NCBI GenBank assembly: GCA_001298555.1
Contig: LJCW01000120.1
Coordinates: forward strand, 1-64,000
Source: Actinobacteria bacterium OV450
GTDB taxonomy: Bacteria > Actinomycetota > Actinomycetes > Streptomycetales > Streptomycetaceae
Direction: 5' to 3'
Length of the DNA: 64,000 bases
Under the pieces are notes generated by a model. It was not told where the DNA came from, made no database searches, and saw nothing but the letters and a program-made list of their open reading frames with translations. Shown here piece after piece: positions 7,746-15,376 of the stretch. The translations under genes and the position numbers were made by a program. Each line of letters starts with the position of its first letter. The first letter of the stretch is position 1.

Positions 7746-8654
7746 GTGAACCGTCCCGCGAACCCCGACGCGCCCCTGCGGCCGCGCCCGCCCTCGCCGC
7801 TGTCCGAGGTGCGCGACGAGCGGTTCGAACGGTACGGGGTGCGGCTGCTGGTGAAGCGGGACGACCTCGTGCACCCCGAGCTGCCCGGCAACAAGTGGCG
7901 CAAGCTCGCACCGAATCTGCGGGCCGCCCTCGCCGGGGGCTTCCCCGGGGTGGTGACCTTCGGCGGGGCGTACTCGAACCACCTGCGGGCCACCGCGGCG
8001 GCCGGGCGGCTGCTGGGGATGGAGTCCGTCGGGATCGTCCGGGGCGACGAGCTCGCCGGCCGGCCCCTCAACGACTCCCTGGCCCGCTGCGCGGCGGACG
8101 GGATGCGGCTGCACTTCGTCACGCGCTCGGAGTACCGCCGCAAGACCGAACCCGAGGTGCTGGCCCGGCTGCTCGCGCAGGCCGGCGCGGCCTCCTCGTA
8201 CGTGGTCCCGGAGGGCGGCAGCAACGCCCTCGCCCTGCACGGGTGTGCGGAGCTCGGGCGCGAACTGCGGGGCGCGTCCGACGTCGTCGCGGTGGCGTGC
8301 GGCACGGGCGGCACCCTGGCCGGACTGGCGGCCGGACTGGCTCCGGGCCAGCGGGCCCTGGGCGTGCCCGTCCTGGCGGGCGGATTCCTGGAGGCGGAGA
8401 TACGTACCCTCCAGCAGGCGGCCTTCGGCGGCCCGGCCGGGGAGTGGAGCCTGGCGGAGGGCTTCCACCACGGCGGCTACGCACGCGTCCCCGCCCTGCT
8501 CGACGCCTTCGCCGCCGATTTCGAGGAGCGGCACGGGTTCCCCGTCGAGCGGATCTACGTGGCCAAGCTGCTCTGGGCCCTGGCCGCACTCGCGGAGTCG
8601 GCCGCCTTCCCCGCGGGCACCACCCTGACCGCCGTCGTCACGGGCCGCCCGTGA
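7746..8654 (+). CDS. D-cysteine desulfhydrase / ACC deaminase-like PLP enzyme
   Basis: 302-residue fold-type II PLP enzyme of the 1-aminocyclopropane-1-carboxylate deaminase/D-cysteine desulfhydrase family. The Schiff-base lysine lies in PGNKWRKLAPNLRAAL, followed by TFGGAYSNHLRATAAAG. A glycine-rich phosphate-binding loop is visible as VACGTGGTLAGLAAGL. Family members make pyruvate and ammonia (plus sulfide from D-cysteine); sequence alone does not separate the two activities. It starts at GTG 7746. The 3' end overlaps the convergent membrane-protein gene by 17 bp. Confidence 0.82.
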   Translation: MNRPANPDAPLRPRPPSPLSEVRDERFERYGVRLLVKRDDLVHPELPGNKWRKLAPNLRAALAGGFPGVVTFGGAYSNHLRATAAAGRLLGMESVGIVRGDELAGRPLNDSLARCAADGMRLHFVTRSEYRRKTEPEVLARLLAQAGAASSYVVPEGGSNALALHGCAELGRELRGASDVVAVACGTGGTLAGLAAGLAPGQRALGVPVLAGGFLEAEIRTLQQAAFGGPAGEWSLAEGFHHGGYARVPALLDAFAADFEERHGFPVERIYVAKLLWALAALAESAAFPAGTTLTAVVTGRP

Positions 8655-9450
8655 CCGGTGCGGCCCGGGTGGCGTGCCAGTACCAGCGGGTGGCCGCCAG
8701 CAGGGCCGGCCCGTAGCCCGCGAACGCCGTGTAGCCGATCCACGCCACCGCCAAGGTGTCGCCCCGGGAGGGGAGGTCCCCCGGCCGCACCGGCAGCGCG
8801 CCCAGCTGGGCCGGCACCAGGTACGCCAGCCCCGGCAGGCCGTACGGCACGAGCGTGCCCACCCCGATCAGTGCCGGAGCCAGCGGCAGCCACCTCGGCA
8901 GGCGCAGCCCCCACGGCCGGATCAGGCAGAAGAGCAGCAGGATCCCGGCCAGGGCCAGCAGGGCCGTCGGGTCCAGGCCCCACCGCTCCAAGGCGAGCCA
9001 CGGGCCCGACGCGCCGTTGCGCTCGGAGGCCTCCAGCACCTCGCCGCCGCCGATCCCCGCGAACGTTCCGCCCAGCGCCCAGTTCAGCTTCATGGCGACG
9101 TACGGCAGGAAGCTCAGGACCCCGGTGTACGCGATCCACCGCCCCGGTGGCCCCGGCGCCGCGGCCCGGCCCCGGCTCGCGGCGGCGCCCAGCACCACCG
9201 CCCCCGCCAGGCCCAGCGCGTGCACCACCGCCCCGAGCGTGCTGTCCACCCCCTGTCCGAACAGCAGCCCGAGCACGTCCATCAGGAGCGTGCATCCGGC
9301 GGTCGCGGACAGACCGCAGGCCGTCCACAGCAGTGCCCTTCGCCGCGCGGGCGGCGCCCCCGCGGGCAGTGCCACCGCCGCCACCGTCACCGCGGTCGCC
9401 GCGGCCAGGCAGCCGACGGCCGTCACGTCAACCGTGTCCCTGAGCGTCAT
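8638..9450 (-). CDS. Multi-pass membrane protein, function unknown
   Basis: 270-residue hydrophobic protein with about six predicted membrane spans, including VGCLAAATAVTVAAVALPAG near the N-terminus, GAVVHALGLAGAVVLGAA and TALLALAGILLLFCLI. A conserved-looking YVAMKLNWALGG segment sits in the third loop or span. No enzymatic motif is visible. The C-terminus overlaps the convergent PLP-enzyme gene by 17 bp. Confidence 0.7.
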   Translation of the reverse strand: MTLRDTVDVTAVGCLAAATAVTVAAVALPAGAPPARRRALLWTACGLSATAGCTLLMDVLGLLFGQGVDSTLGAVVHALGLAGAVVLGAAASRGRAAAPGPPGRWIAYTGVLSFLPYVAMKLNWALGGTFAGIGGGEVLEASERNGASGPWLALERWGLDPTALLALAGILLLFCLIRPWGLRLPRWLPLAPALIGVGTLVPYGLPGLAYLVPAQLGALPVRPGDLPSRGDTLAVAWIGYTAFAGYGPALLAATRWYWHATRAAPVTGGP

Positions 9451-9523
9451 GCCCCGAGCGTCGCGCCCTCCAGCGGCCCCGCGCGTCCGCCCCGGGGACC
9501 GTCCCCCTCCCCCGGGCGGGGGA

Positions 9524-11101
9524 TCAGGCCGCTTCCTCGCGGTAGGCCGCGGCCTCCTCCAGGTCCAGCCTGCGCAGCAGGCCGCGCAGCATCTCGTCGT
9601 CGATCCGGCGGTGGTCGCGCAGGTTCACGAACACCTCGCGCTCCGCCGCGATCATCTCCCGGGCGAGGCGCCGGTAGACGTCGTCCACCGATTCCCCCGT
9701 GACCGGGTTGACCTCGCCCAGGCGCTCCCACACCGCGTTGCGCCGGCGTTCCATCACCGTGCGCAGCCGTTCCGCCAGCGGCGGCGGCAGCGCGTTCTCC
9801 GGCTCGGCCAGCAGCTCCGCCAGGCGGTCCTCCGCGGACCGCGAGGCCTCGCTCTGCGCCTGCGCCTCCGCGAGGGTCTCCGCCTGCAGGTCCCGCGGTG
9901 GCAGCCGCAGCAGCCGGATCAGCGGTGGCAGTGTCAGGCCCTGCACCACCAGCGTGCCGATGACCGTCGTGAAGGTCAGGAAGAGGATCAGGTTCCGGTG
10001 CGGCACGCTGATCGGCACCGAGAAGGCGATCGCCAGCGAGACCACCCCGCGCATCCCCGCCCAGCCGACGATCACCGGCGCCTTCCAGTTGGTGTCCGGC
10101 TCCCGCGTCCGGATCCGCTCCGACAGCCGGGGCGCGAACGTGGCCGGGAACACCCAGACGAAGCGGGACACCACCACGGCCAGGAACACCGCCAGCGCGT
10201 ACCAGGCCGCGTGCCAGCCCTCGTACTCGGCGACCCCCTTCAGGACCACCGGCAGCTGGAGGCCGATCAGCGCGAAGACCACCGACTCCAGGATGAAGGC
10301 GACCATCTTCCACACCGCCTCCTCCTGGAGCCGGGTCGCGAAGTCCACCTGCCAGTTGCGGTGCCCGAGGTACAGCGCCACGACGACCACCGCGAGCACG
10401 CCCGAGGCGTGCACCCGCTCGGCCGCCGCGTACGCCACGAACGGGATCAGCAGCGAGAGCGTGTTCTGCAGCAGCGGCTCCCGCAGCCGCTTGCGCAGGT
10501 GGTGGATCGGAACCATCAGCACCAGGCCCACGCCCACGCCGCCCACCGAGGCCAGCAGGAACTCCGCGATCCCGCCCGCCCAGCCGGCGCTCACCCCGAT
10601 GGCCGCGGCCAGGGCCACCTTGTACGCGGTGATCGCCGTGGCGTCGTTCACGAGGGACTCGCCCTGCAGGATGGTGGTGATCCGGTTCGGCAGCCCCAGC
10701 TTGCGGGCGATCGCCGTCGCGGCCACCGCGTCGGGGGGCGCGATCACGGCGCCGAGCACCAGCGCCACCGGCAGCGACAGCCCGGGCACCACCAGGTACG
10801 CCGCGTACCCCACGGCGACCGTCGCGAAGAGCACGTACCCGACCGACAGCAGTCCCACGGGCCGGATGTTCGCCCGCAGGTCCAGGTAGGAACTGTCCAC
10901 CGCGGCCGTGTACAGCAGCGGCGGGAGCAGCAGGGGCAGCACGATGTGCGGGTCGAGGGCGTACGAGGGCACGCCGGGGACGTACGAGGCCATCAGACCG
11001 GCGGCGACCAGCAGCAGGGGCGCGGGCAGCCGCGTCCGGCGGGCGGCCCCCGCTACGACCGCGCTGCCCGCCACCAGCGCCACCAGCGGCAATACCTCCA
11101 T
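9524..11101 (-). CDS. Na+/H+ antiporter, CPA1 family
   Basis: 525-residue monovalent cation:proton antiporter with about 12 membrane segments. The motif APPDAVAATAIARKLGLPNR followed by GESLVNDATAI contains the acidic residues of the CPA1 (NhaP/NHE-like) ion path. WAGMRGVVSLAIA is the conserved segment of a late helix. A hydrophilic tail of about 120 residues rich in Arg and Glu follows the last span and is probably a cytoplasmic regulatory domain. I chose ATG 11101 (GGTGGA upstream) because sequence further upstream is not membrane-like. It is divergent from the UBP zinc-finger gene. Confidence 0.9.
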   Translation of the reverse strand: MEVLPLVALVAGSAVVAGAARRTRLPAPLLLVAAGLMASYVPGVPSYALDPHIVLPLLLPPLLYTAAVDSSYLDLRANIRPVGLLSVGYVLFATVAVGYAAYLVVPGLSLPVALVLGAVIAPPDAVAATAIARKLGLPNRITTILQGESLVNDATAITAYKVALAAAIGVSAGWAGGIAEFLLASVGGVGVGLVLMVPIHHLRKRLREPLLQNTLSLLIPFVAYAAAERVHASGVLAVVVVALYLGHRNWQVDFATRLQEEAVWKMVAFILESVVFALIGLQLPVVLKGVAEYEGWHAAWYALAVFLAVVVSRFVWVFPATFAPRLSERIRTREPDTNWKAPVIVGWAGMRGVVSLAIAFSVPISVPHRNLILFLTFTTVIGTLVVQGLTLPPLIRLLRLPPRDLQAETLAEAQAQSEASRSAEDRLAELLAEPENALPPPLAERLRTVMERRRNAVWERLGEVNPVTGESVDDVYRRLAREMIAAEREVFVNLRDHRRIDDEMLRGLLRRLDLEEAAAYREEAA

Positions 11102-11176
11102 CGAAGATCCACCCTCGCTCGTCGTCGCTGATCGGCATTCGTCCTGCGGCGCCCGCACGTCAGTACGCTGGCAATC

Positions 11177-11437
11177 ATGAGCGAGTGCACCCACGTTCCT
11201 GAACTGCCGCGCCCCGAGCCCGTCCCGGCTGCCCTGACCTGTCCCGAATGTCTGGTGCTGGGGAGCCATCCGGTGCAGCTGCGGATGTGCCTGGGGTGCG
11301 GGTACGTCGCGTGCTGCGACTCCTCCCCCCACCGGCACGCCACCGCGCACTACCAGAGCACCGGCCACCCGGTCATGCGAAGCTTCGAGCCGGGCGAGAC
11401 GTGGCGGTGGTGTTTTGTCGACGGTTCGATCGTCTGA
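11177..11437 (+). CDS. UBP-type zinc-finger protein
   Basis: 86-residue protein made of one ubiquitin-protease-type (BUZ) zinc finger. Likely ligands are C4, H6, C22, C25, C38, C41, C46 or C47, H52, H58 and H64. The signature LRMCLGCGYVACCD...HRHATAHYQSTGHPV is the family core. Bacteria lack ubiquitin, so the ligand is unknown. In actinobacteria such domains occur next to or fused with cation/proton antiporters, and here the gene is divergent from one, so a regulatory link is plausible. Confidence 0.85.
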   Translation: MSECTHVPELPRPEPVPAALTCPECLVLGSHPVQLRMCLGCGYVACCDSSPHRHATAHYQSTGHPVMRSFEPGETWRWCFVDGSIV

Positions 11438-11641
11438 GGCGGGGTAGGTCAACCCTCCGCCGGTTCCCCTGATTTGGGCCCGCAGACCCCTAGCCACTGT
11501 GCGTACCCGTGGGCTTACCATCGGTCACTGGCCGCGGGCGGGGGTGTCTGAAACGGGCGCGATGAGGGGTGCCGCGACACGATCGCCCGGATCGCGATAG
11601 CGTCACCGGCGAACAGAGCTCGTACCACCTTGGAGGTGAGG

Positions 11642-12055
11642 GTGTCCCAGATCGCAGGCGAGCCCGGGACCCAGGACTTCGTGGAAGTCCGGCTGCCCGC
11701 TGCGGGTGCCTACCTGTCGGTGCTGCGAACGGCCACGGCCGGCCTCGCGGCACGTTTGGACTTCACCCTCGACGAGATCGAGGACCTCCGCATCGCGGTG
11801 GACGAGGCCTGCGCGATCCTGCTTCAACAGGCCGTGCCGGGCTCCGTCCTCAGCTGCGTGTTCCGGTTGGTCGACGACTCGCTGGAGGTGACGGTCTCCG
11901 CACCGACCACGGACGGGCGCGCACCCGAGCGCGACACGTTCGCCTGGACCGTCCTGTCGGCGCTGGCCGGCAAGGTCGAGTCCACGGTCGAGGAGGACCG
12001 GACGGTGAGCATCAGCCTCTACAAACAGCGCGGCGCGGGTCCAGGCCCGGCGTGA
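11642..12055 (+). CDS. RsbW-like anti-sigma factor (PrsH/UshX type)
   Basis: 137-residue histidine-kinase-like ATPase domain of the SpoIIAB/RsbW group, which binds SigB-type sigma factors. LDEIEDLRIAVDEACAILLQ is the N-box helix with the Glu/Asp-Ala pattern of the family, and the C-terminal part is strongly reduced, as in Streptomyces homologues. The start is GTG 11642 with GGAGGTGAGG immediately upstream; an in-frame TTG at 11630 overlaps that site. Its TGA overlaps the GTG of the sigma-factor gene by 4 bp, giving translational coupling. It should hold the downstream SigH in check until stress or an anti-anti-sigma factor releases it. Confidence 0.85.
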   Translation: MSQIAGEPGTQDFVEVRLPAAGAYLSVLRTATAGLAARLDFTLDEIEDLRIAVDEACAILLQQAVPGSVLSCVFRLVDDSLEVTVSAPTTDGRAPERDTFAWTVLSALAGKVESTVEEDRTVSISLYKQRGAGPGPA

Positions 12056-13086
12056 ACAGCGGGGAGATCCCGGTGCGGGGCGGGGATCGGCCCCGGGTAC
12101 GGCACGAGGTCGACGGCGGCATCCCGGAGCAGCAGCACGCCCGGCCGCACCCGGCTGACGCGGATGCGGAAGACGGCTTTTTGGACTCGGCGGAGCGACG
12201 GGCGGGCCCTATGAGCGAGAACCAGCACGAAGAACCACAATCCTCACAGCCACCCGGGGCCGCTGCCACGACCCCGGACGCGGAACCGGCGGCGGCACCC
12301 GTGCTGCCGGTGCCCGCGGTGCTGCCCGATCCGCGCGACCGCAGCGGCGCGCGGGCCCTGTTCATCGAGCTCCGGGCGCTGCCCGACGGCTCGGCGGAGA
12401 AGGCGGAGCTGCGCAACCGGCTCGTGCGGATGCACCTGCCGCTGGTCGAGCACCTCGCCCGGCGGTTCCGCAACCGCGGTGAGCCGCTGGACGACCTGAC
12501 CCAGGTCGCCACCATCGGCCTGATCAAGTCGGTCGACCGGTTCGACCCGGACCGCGGGGTCGAGTTCTCCACCTACGCGACGCCGACGGTGGTCGGCGAG
12601 ATCAAGCGGCACTTCCGCGACAAGGGCTGGGCCGTGCGCGTGCCCCGGCGCCTTCAGGAGCTGCGGCTCTCGCTGACCACCGCCACGGCGGAGCTGTCCC
12701 AGCAGCACGGCCGGTCCCCCACGGTGCACGAGCTCGCGGAACGGCTCGGGATCTCCGAGGAGGAGGTGCTGGAGGGGCTGGAATCGGCCAATGCCTACAG
12801 CACGCTCTCCCTGGACGTGCCCGACACCGACGACGAATCGCCGGCGGTGGCGGACACCCTGGGCGCGGAGGACGAGGCGCTGGAGGGCGTCGAGTACCGC
12901 GAGTCGCTCAAGCCGCTCCTGGAGGGACTGCCCCCGCGGGAGAAGCGGATCCTGCTGCTGCGGTTCTTCGGCAACATGACCCAGTCGCAGATCGCGCAGG
13001 AGGTCGGCATCTCCCAGATGCACGTCTCGCGCCTGCTGGCCCGCACCCTGGCCCAGCTGCGCGAGAAGCTCCTCGTGGAGGAGTAG
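12052..13086 (+). CDS. sigH: SigB/F/G-family sigma factor (SigH-like)
   Basis: 344-residue stress sigma factor with regions 2, 3 and 4: RNRLVRMHLPLVEHLARRF and LTQVATIGLIKSVDRFD (region 2), a region 3 helix around GRSPTVHELAERLGISEEE, and the region 4 HTH MTQSQIAQEVGISQMHVSRL. The GTG at 12052 overlaps the anti-sigma stop codon. A shorter form of 291 residues could start at ATG 12211, where homology to other family members begins. The same frame is also open upstream to GTG 11569 across the entire anti-sigma gene. S. coelicolor SigH is known to exist as several isoforms, so multiple starts are likely here. Confidence 0.9.
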   Translation: MNSGEIPVRGGDRPRVRHEVDGGIPEQQHARPHPADADAEDGFLDSAERRAGPMSENQHEEPQSSQPPGAAATTPDAEPAAAPVLPVPAVLPDPRDRSGARALFIELRALPDGSAEKAELRNRLVRMHLPLVEHLARRFRNRGEPLDDLTQVATIGLIKSVDRFDPDRGVEFSTYATPTVVGEIKRHFRDKGWAVRVPRRLQELRLSLTTATAELSQQHGRSPTVHELAERLGISEEEVLEGLESANAYSTLSLDVPDTDDESPAVADTLGAEDEALEGVEYRESLKPLLEGLPPREKRILLLRFFGNMTQSQIAQEVGISQMHVSRLLARTLAQLREKLLVEE

Positions 13087-13122
13087 GCGGGGAGTGGGCC
13101 GGGACGGTACGGGCCGCCGGGG

Positions 13123-13560
13123 CTATCGGGTCTGCTCGCCGGGCCCGATTCCCAGCGCCACGGTCGCCGTCGGGTTCACCAGCAGGGCCACGACGGCCAC
13201 CGCGGCCACGGCCAGCGCCACGGCGGCGGCGATCATCGCCCCGCCCGTGGAGTACAGGGTCCACGCCACCGGCAGCGCCATCAGCTGGGTGATCAGCGCG
13301 GGCCCGCGGCTCCAGCGGCGGCCCAGCCGCAGGCCGCGCGCCGCGATCAGCGGCAGGGCGGCGAGCGCGAGCAGGGTGACCCCGCCGGTCTCGGCCTGCT
13401 GCGGGGAATCGGGGTCGCCCGCGATGCCCACGAACAGCATGTAGACGCCGAGACCGGCCAGCGCGAGGCCCTCCAGGGCGGTCAGCGCGGCGGCGGCGGT
13501 GAGCCGCCGGGGCAGCGGGGCGGTCGGCCGGGCGGGGGCGGGGGTGGGCTTCGTACTCAC
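13123..13560 (-). CDS. Small integral membrane protein, function unknown
   Basis: 145-residue protein with a Pro/Ala-rich N-terminus (VSTKPTPAPARPTAPLPRR) and four hydrophobic spans: ALTALEGLALAGLGVYMLF, GGVTLLALAALPLIAA, a span at ALITQLMALPVAWTLYSTGG, and the C-terminal IAAAVALAVAAVAVVALLV. It starts at GTG 13560 and is divergent from the diacylglycerol kinase-like gene 84 bp away. No recognised motif. Confidence 0.72.
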   Translation of the reverse strand: MSTKPTPAPARPTAPLPRRLTAAAALTALEGLALAGLGVYMLFVGIAGDPDSPQQAETGGVTLLALAALPLIAARGLRLGRRWSRGPALITQLMALPVAWTLYSTGGAMIAAAVALAVAAVAVVALLVNPTATVALGIGPGEQTR

Positions 13561-13644
13561 CCCAGCAGGGTAGCCGCGCCCCCGCGGAGCCGGAGGGGAC
13601 GGGCAGTATGGGCGGCATCCGAACGGGTCGGTAGGCTGGCGTTC

Positions 13645-14610
13645 ATGCGTGCACTTCTCGTGGCCAATCCAGCAGCAACGACCACCAGTGCGCGCACGCG
13701 CGACGTCCTGACCCACGCCCTGGCCAGCGAAATGAAGCTGGAGGCGGTGACCACCGAGTACCGCGGACACGCCCGGGACCTGGGCCGGCGGGCGGCCGAA
13801 CAGGGAATGGACCTCGTCGTGGCGCTCGGCGGCGACGGCACGGTCAACGAAGTGGTCAACGGGCTCCTCCACGACGGGCCTGATCCCGAGCACCTGCCCC
13901 GGCTGGCGGTGGTCCCCGGGGGGTCGACCAATGTGTTCGCCCGCGCGCTCGGACTCCCCAACGACGCGGTCGAGGCGACCGGCGCCCTGCTGGACGCGCT
14001 GCGGGAGCAGCGCGAGCGGACGGTGGGCCTGGGCCTGGCGGCCGGCACCCCGGGCACGGAGGACGAGTCGGCTCCGGCGCGCTGGTTCACGTTCTGCGCC
14101 GGCTTCGGTTTCGACGCGGGCGTCGTGGGCCGGGTGGAGCAGCAGCGCGAGCGCGGCAAGCGTTCGACGCACGCCCTGTACGTACGGCAGCTGGTGCGCA
14201 CGTTCTGGGAGGAGCCGAACCGGCGCCACGGCACGGTGACCCTGGAGCGTCCCGGCGCGGATCCCGTGACGGATCTGGTGCTGTCGATAGTCTGCAACAC
14301 CTCGCCGTGGACGTATCTGGGCAATCGTCCGCTTTACGCCTCCCCGGAGGCGTCCTTCGATACCGCACTTGACGTATTGGCACTCAATCGTTTGTCAACT
14401 CCGGCGGTCGCTCGCTACGCGACACAGCTCCTGACCTCGACTCCTGAGCGCGGTCCGCACGGCAAGCACGCGGTGTCTCTGCACGATCTGACCGACTTCA
14501 CCTTGCATTCGAAGGTTCCGCTTCCGTTCCAGATGGACGGAGACCACCTCGGCCTGCGCACCAGCGTTCGGTTCACAGGCGTACGCCGTGCACTGCGTGT
14601 GATTGTGTGA
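13645..14610 (+). CDS. Diacylglycerol/sphingosine kinase-family lipid kinase
   Basis: 321-residue DAGK-catalytic-domain protein, which transfers phosphate from ATP to a lipid hydroxyl. The nucleotide-binding signature GGDGTVNEVVNG is near residue 63, and PGGSTNVFARALGLP follows at about 92-106. The N-terminal NPAATTTS segment is the usual phosphate-contacting loop. The C-terminal beta-sandwich ends with PFQMDGDHLG, the family DGE/DGD motif. There is no membrane span, so it likely acts at the inner membrane face. The last third has noticeably lower GC codon use than its neighbours. Confidence 0.87.
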   Translation: MRALLVANPAATTTSARTRDVLTHALASEMKLEAVTTEYRGHARDLGRRAAEQGMDLVVALGGDGTVNEVVNGLLHDGPDPEHLPRLAVVPGGSTNVFARALGLPNDAVEATGALLDALREQRERTVGLGLAAGTPGTEDESAPARWFTFCAGFGFDAGVVGRVEQQRERGKRSTHALYVRQLVRTFWEEPNRRHGTVTLERPGADPVTDLVLSIVCNTSPWTYLGNRPLYASPEASFDTALDVLALNRLSTPAVARYATQLLTSTPERGPHGKHAVSLHDLTDFTLHSKVPLPFQMDGDHLGLRTSVRFTGVRRALRVIV

Positions 14611-14637
14611 GTGGAAGGGCCCAAAGTCCTTTCACTC
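14609..14637 (+). terminator. Probable terminator of lipid kinase gene
   Basis: GAGTGGAAGG at 14609-14618 pairs with CCTTTCACTC at 14628-14637 (one G-T pair), directly at the stop codon of the kinase gene. Confidence 0.6.
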
Positions 14638-14933
14638 GAACGTTTACACGCCGGTCCACCCTCACGATGTAGGGCTGTGACCTAGTAGACACCGACGAAT
14701 CAAAAAAAACTTTCCGGAAGGGGTTGTATCCCCGTCCGAGGTTTGCGAATCTCTTCATGGCGATCGGGACAGCCCGCAGGACCCGGCACCCACACAGGCC
14801 GCCAGAACCCCTCCACGAGTCCCTGACTGAACCTTCCAGGAAACTGGGTGGTCACCCTTCCCTCACGGGGGGATTCGTGAAAGCGTTCACATTCACAAGC
14901 AACCTGCCCGCAATACAAGGAGATGGAGCAGCC
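14638..14933 (+). promoter_or_regulatory. wblE promoter and long leader
   Basis: This ~296-bp spacer upstream of wblE is the least GC-rich stretch nearby, with an A8 run at 14702-14709 followed by CTTTCCGGAAGGGGTTGTAT. The wblE frame remains open through it from a TTG at 14724, including an ATG at 14758, but homologues begin at the ATG at 14934, which has GGAG five bases upstream. It probably holds the promoter and a structured 5' leader. I could not assign -35/-10 boxes. Confidence 0.55.
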
Positions 14934-15191
14934 ATGGACTGGCGTCACAACGCCGTTTGCCGCGAGGAAGACCCGGAACTCTTCTTCCCCATCGGCAACA
15001 CCGGTCCTGCGCTGCTGCAGATCGAGGAAGCCAAGGCCGTCTGCCGCCGCTGCCCCGTCATGGAGCAGTGCCTGCAGTGGGCGCTCGAGTCCGGCCAGGA
15101 CTCCGGCGTCTGGGGCGGTCTCAGCGAGGACGAGCGCCGCGCCATGAAGCGCCGCGCCGCTCGCAATCGGGCGCGCAACGCGACCGCCTGA
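14934..15191 (+). CDS. wblE: WhiB-like Fe-S transcription factor WblE
   Basis: 85-residue Wbl protein. The four cluster ligands are C9, C37, C40 and C46 (CxxC at CRRC), holding a [4Fe-4S] cluster sensitive to oxygen and nitric oxide. GVWGG (residues 58-62) is the Wbl beta-turn, and the basic tail RRAMKRRAARNRARN contacts DNA. The short, conserved form and its position beside the sensor kinase match WblE of Streptomyces (WhiB1 of mycobacteria), an essential regulator that binds the primary sigma factor. Monocistronic, with a long leader and a strong terminator. Confidence 0.93.
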   Translation: MDWRHNAVCREEDPELFFPIGNTGPALLQIEEAKAVCRRCPVMEQCLQWALESGQDSGVWGGLSEDERRAMKRRAARNRARNATA

Positions 15192-15257
15192 CATCGACTT
15201 TCGAGCCTCGAGCCGCAGCGCGTAGCAACACCAGACAAGCGCTCAGCAACGTGCTCT

Positions 15258-15293
15258 TGAGCCCCGGACCGAGAACCTTCGGTCCGGGGCTCA
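15258..15293 (+). terminator. wblE terminator
   Basis: Perfect 15-bp stem (15258-15272 with 15279-15293) with a 6-nt loop, 66 bp after the wblE stop codon. It may also terminate the convergent kinase transcript. Confidence 0.8.
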
Positions 15294-15376
15294 GTGCTGT
15301 CCGGGGCGCACCCGGGATCGGGGCCCGAGTCCGGGTCTGCGTCCGGGTCCCGGATCCACTCCGTCACACTGCGTGA

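Noticed and set aside
8756..11131. Very long plus-strand frame antisense to the antiporter gene
   Set aside because: Its translation is low-complexity His/Arg/Gln-rich sequence, mirroring codon bias of the real minus-strand genes.
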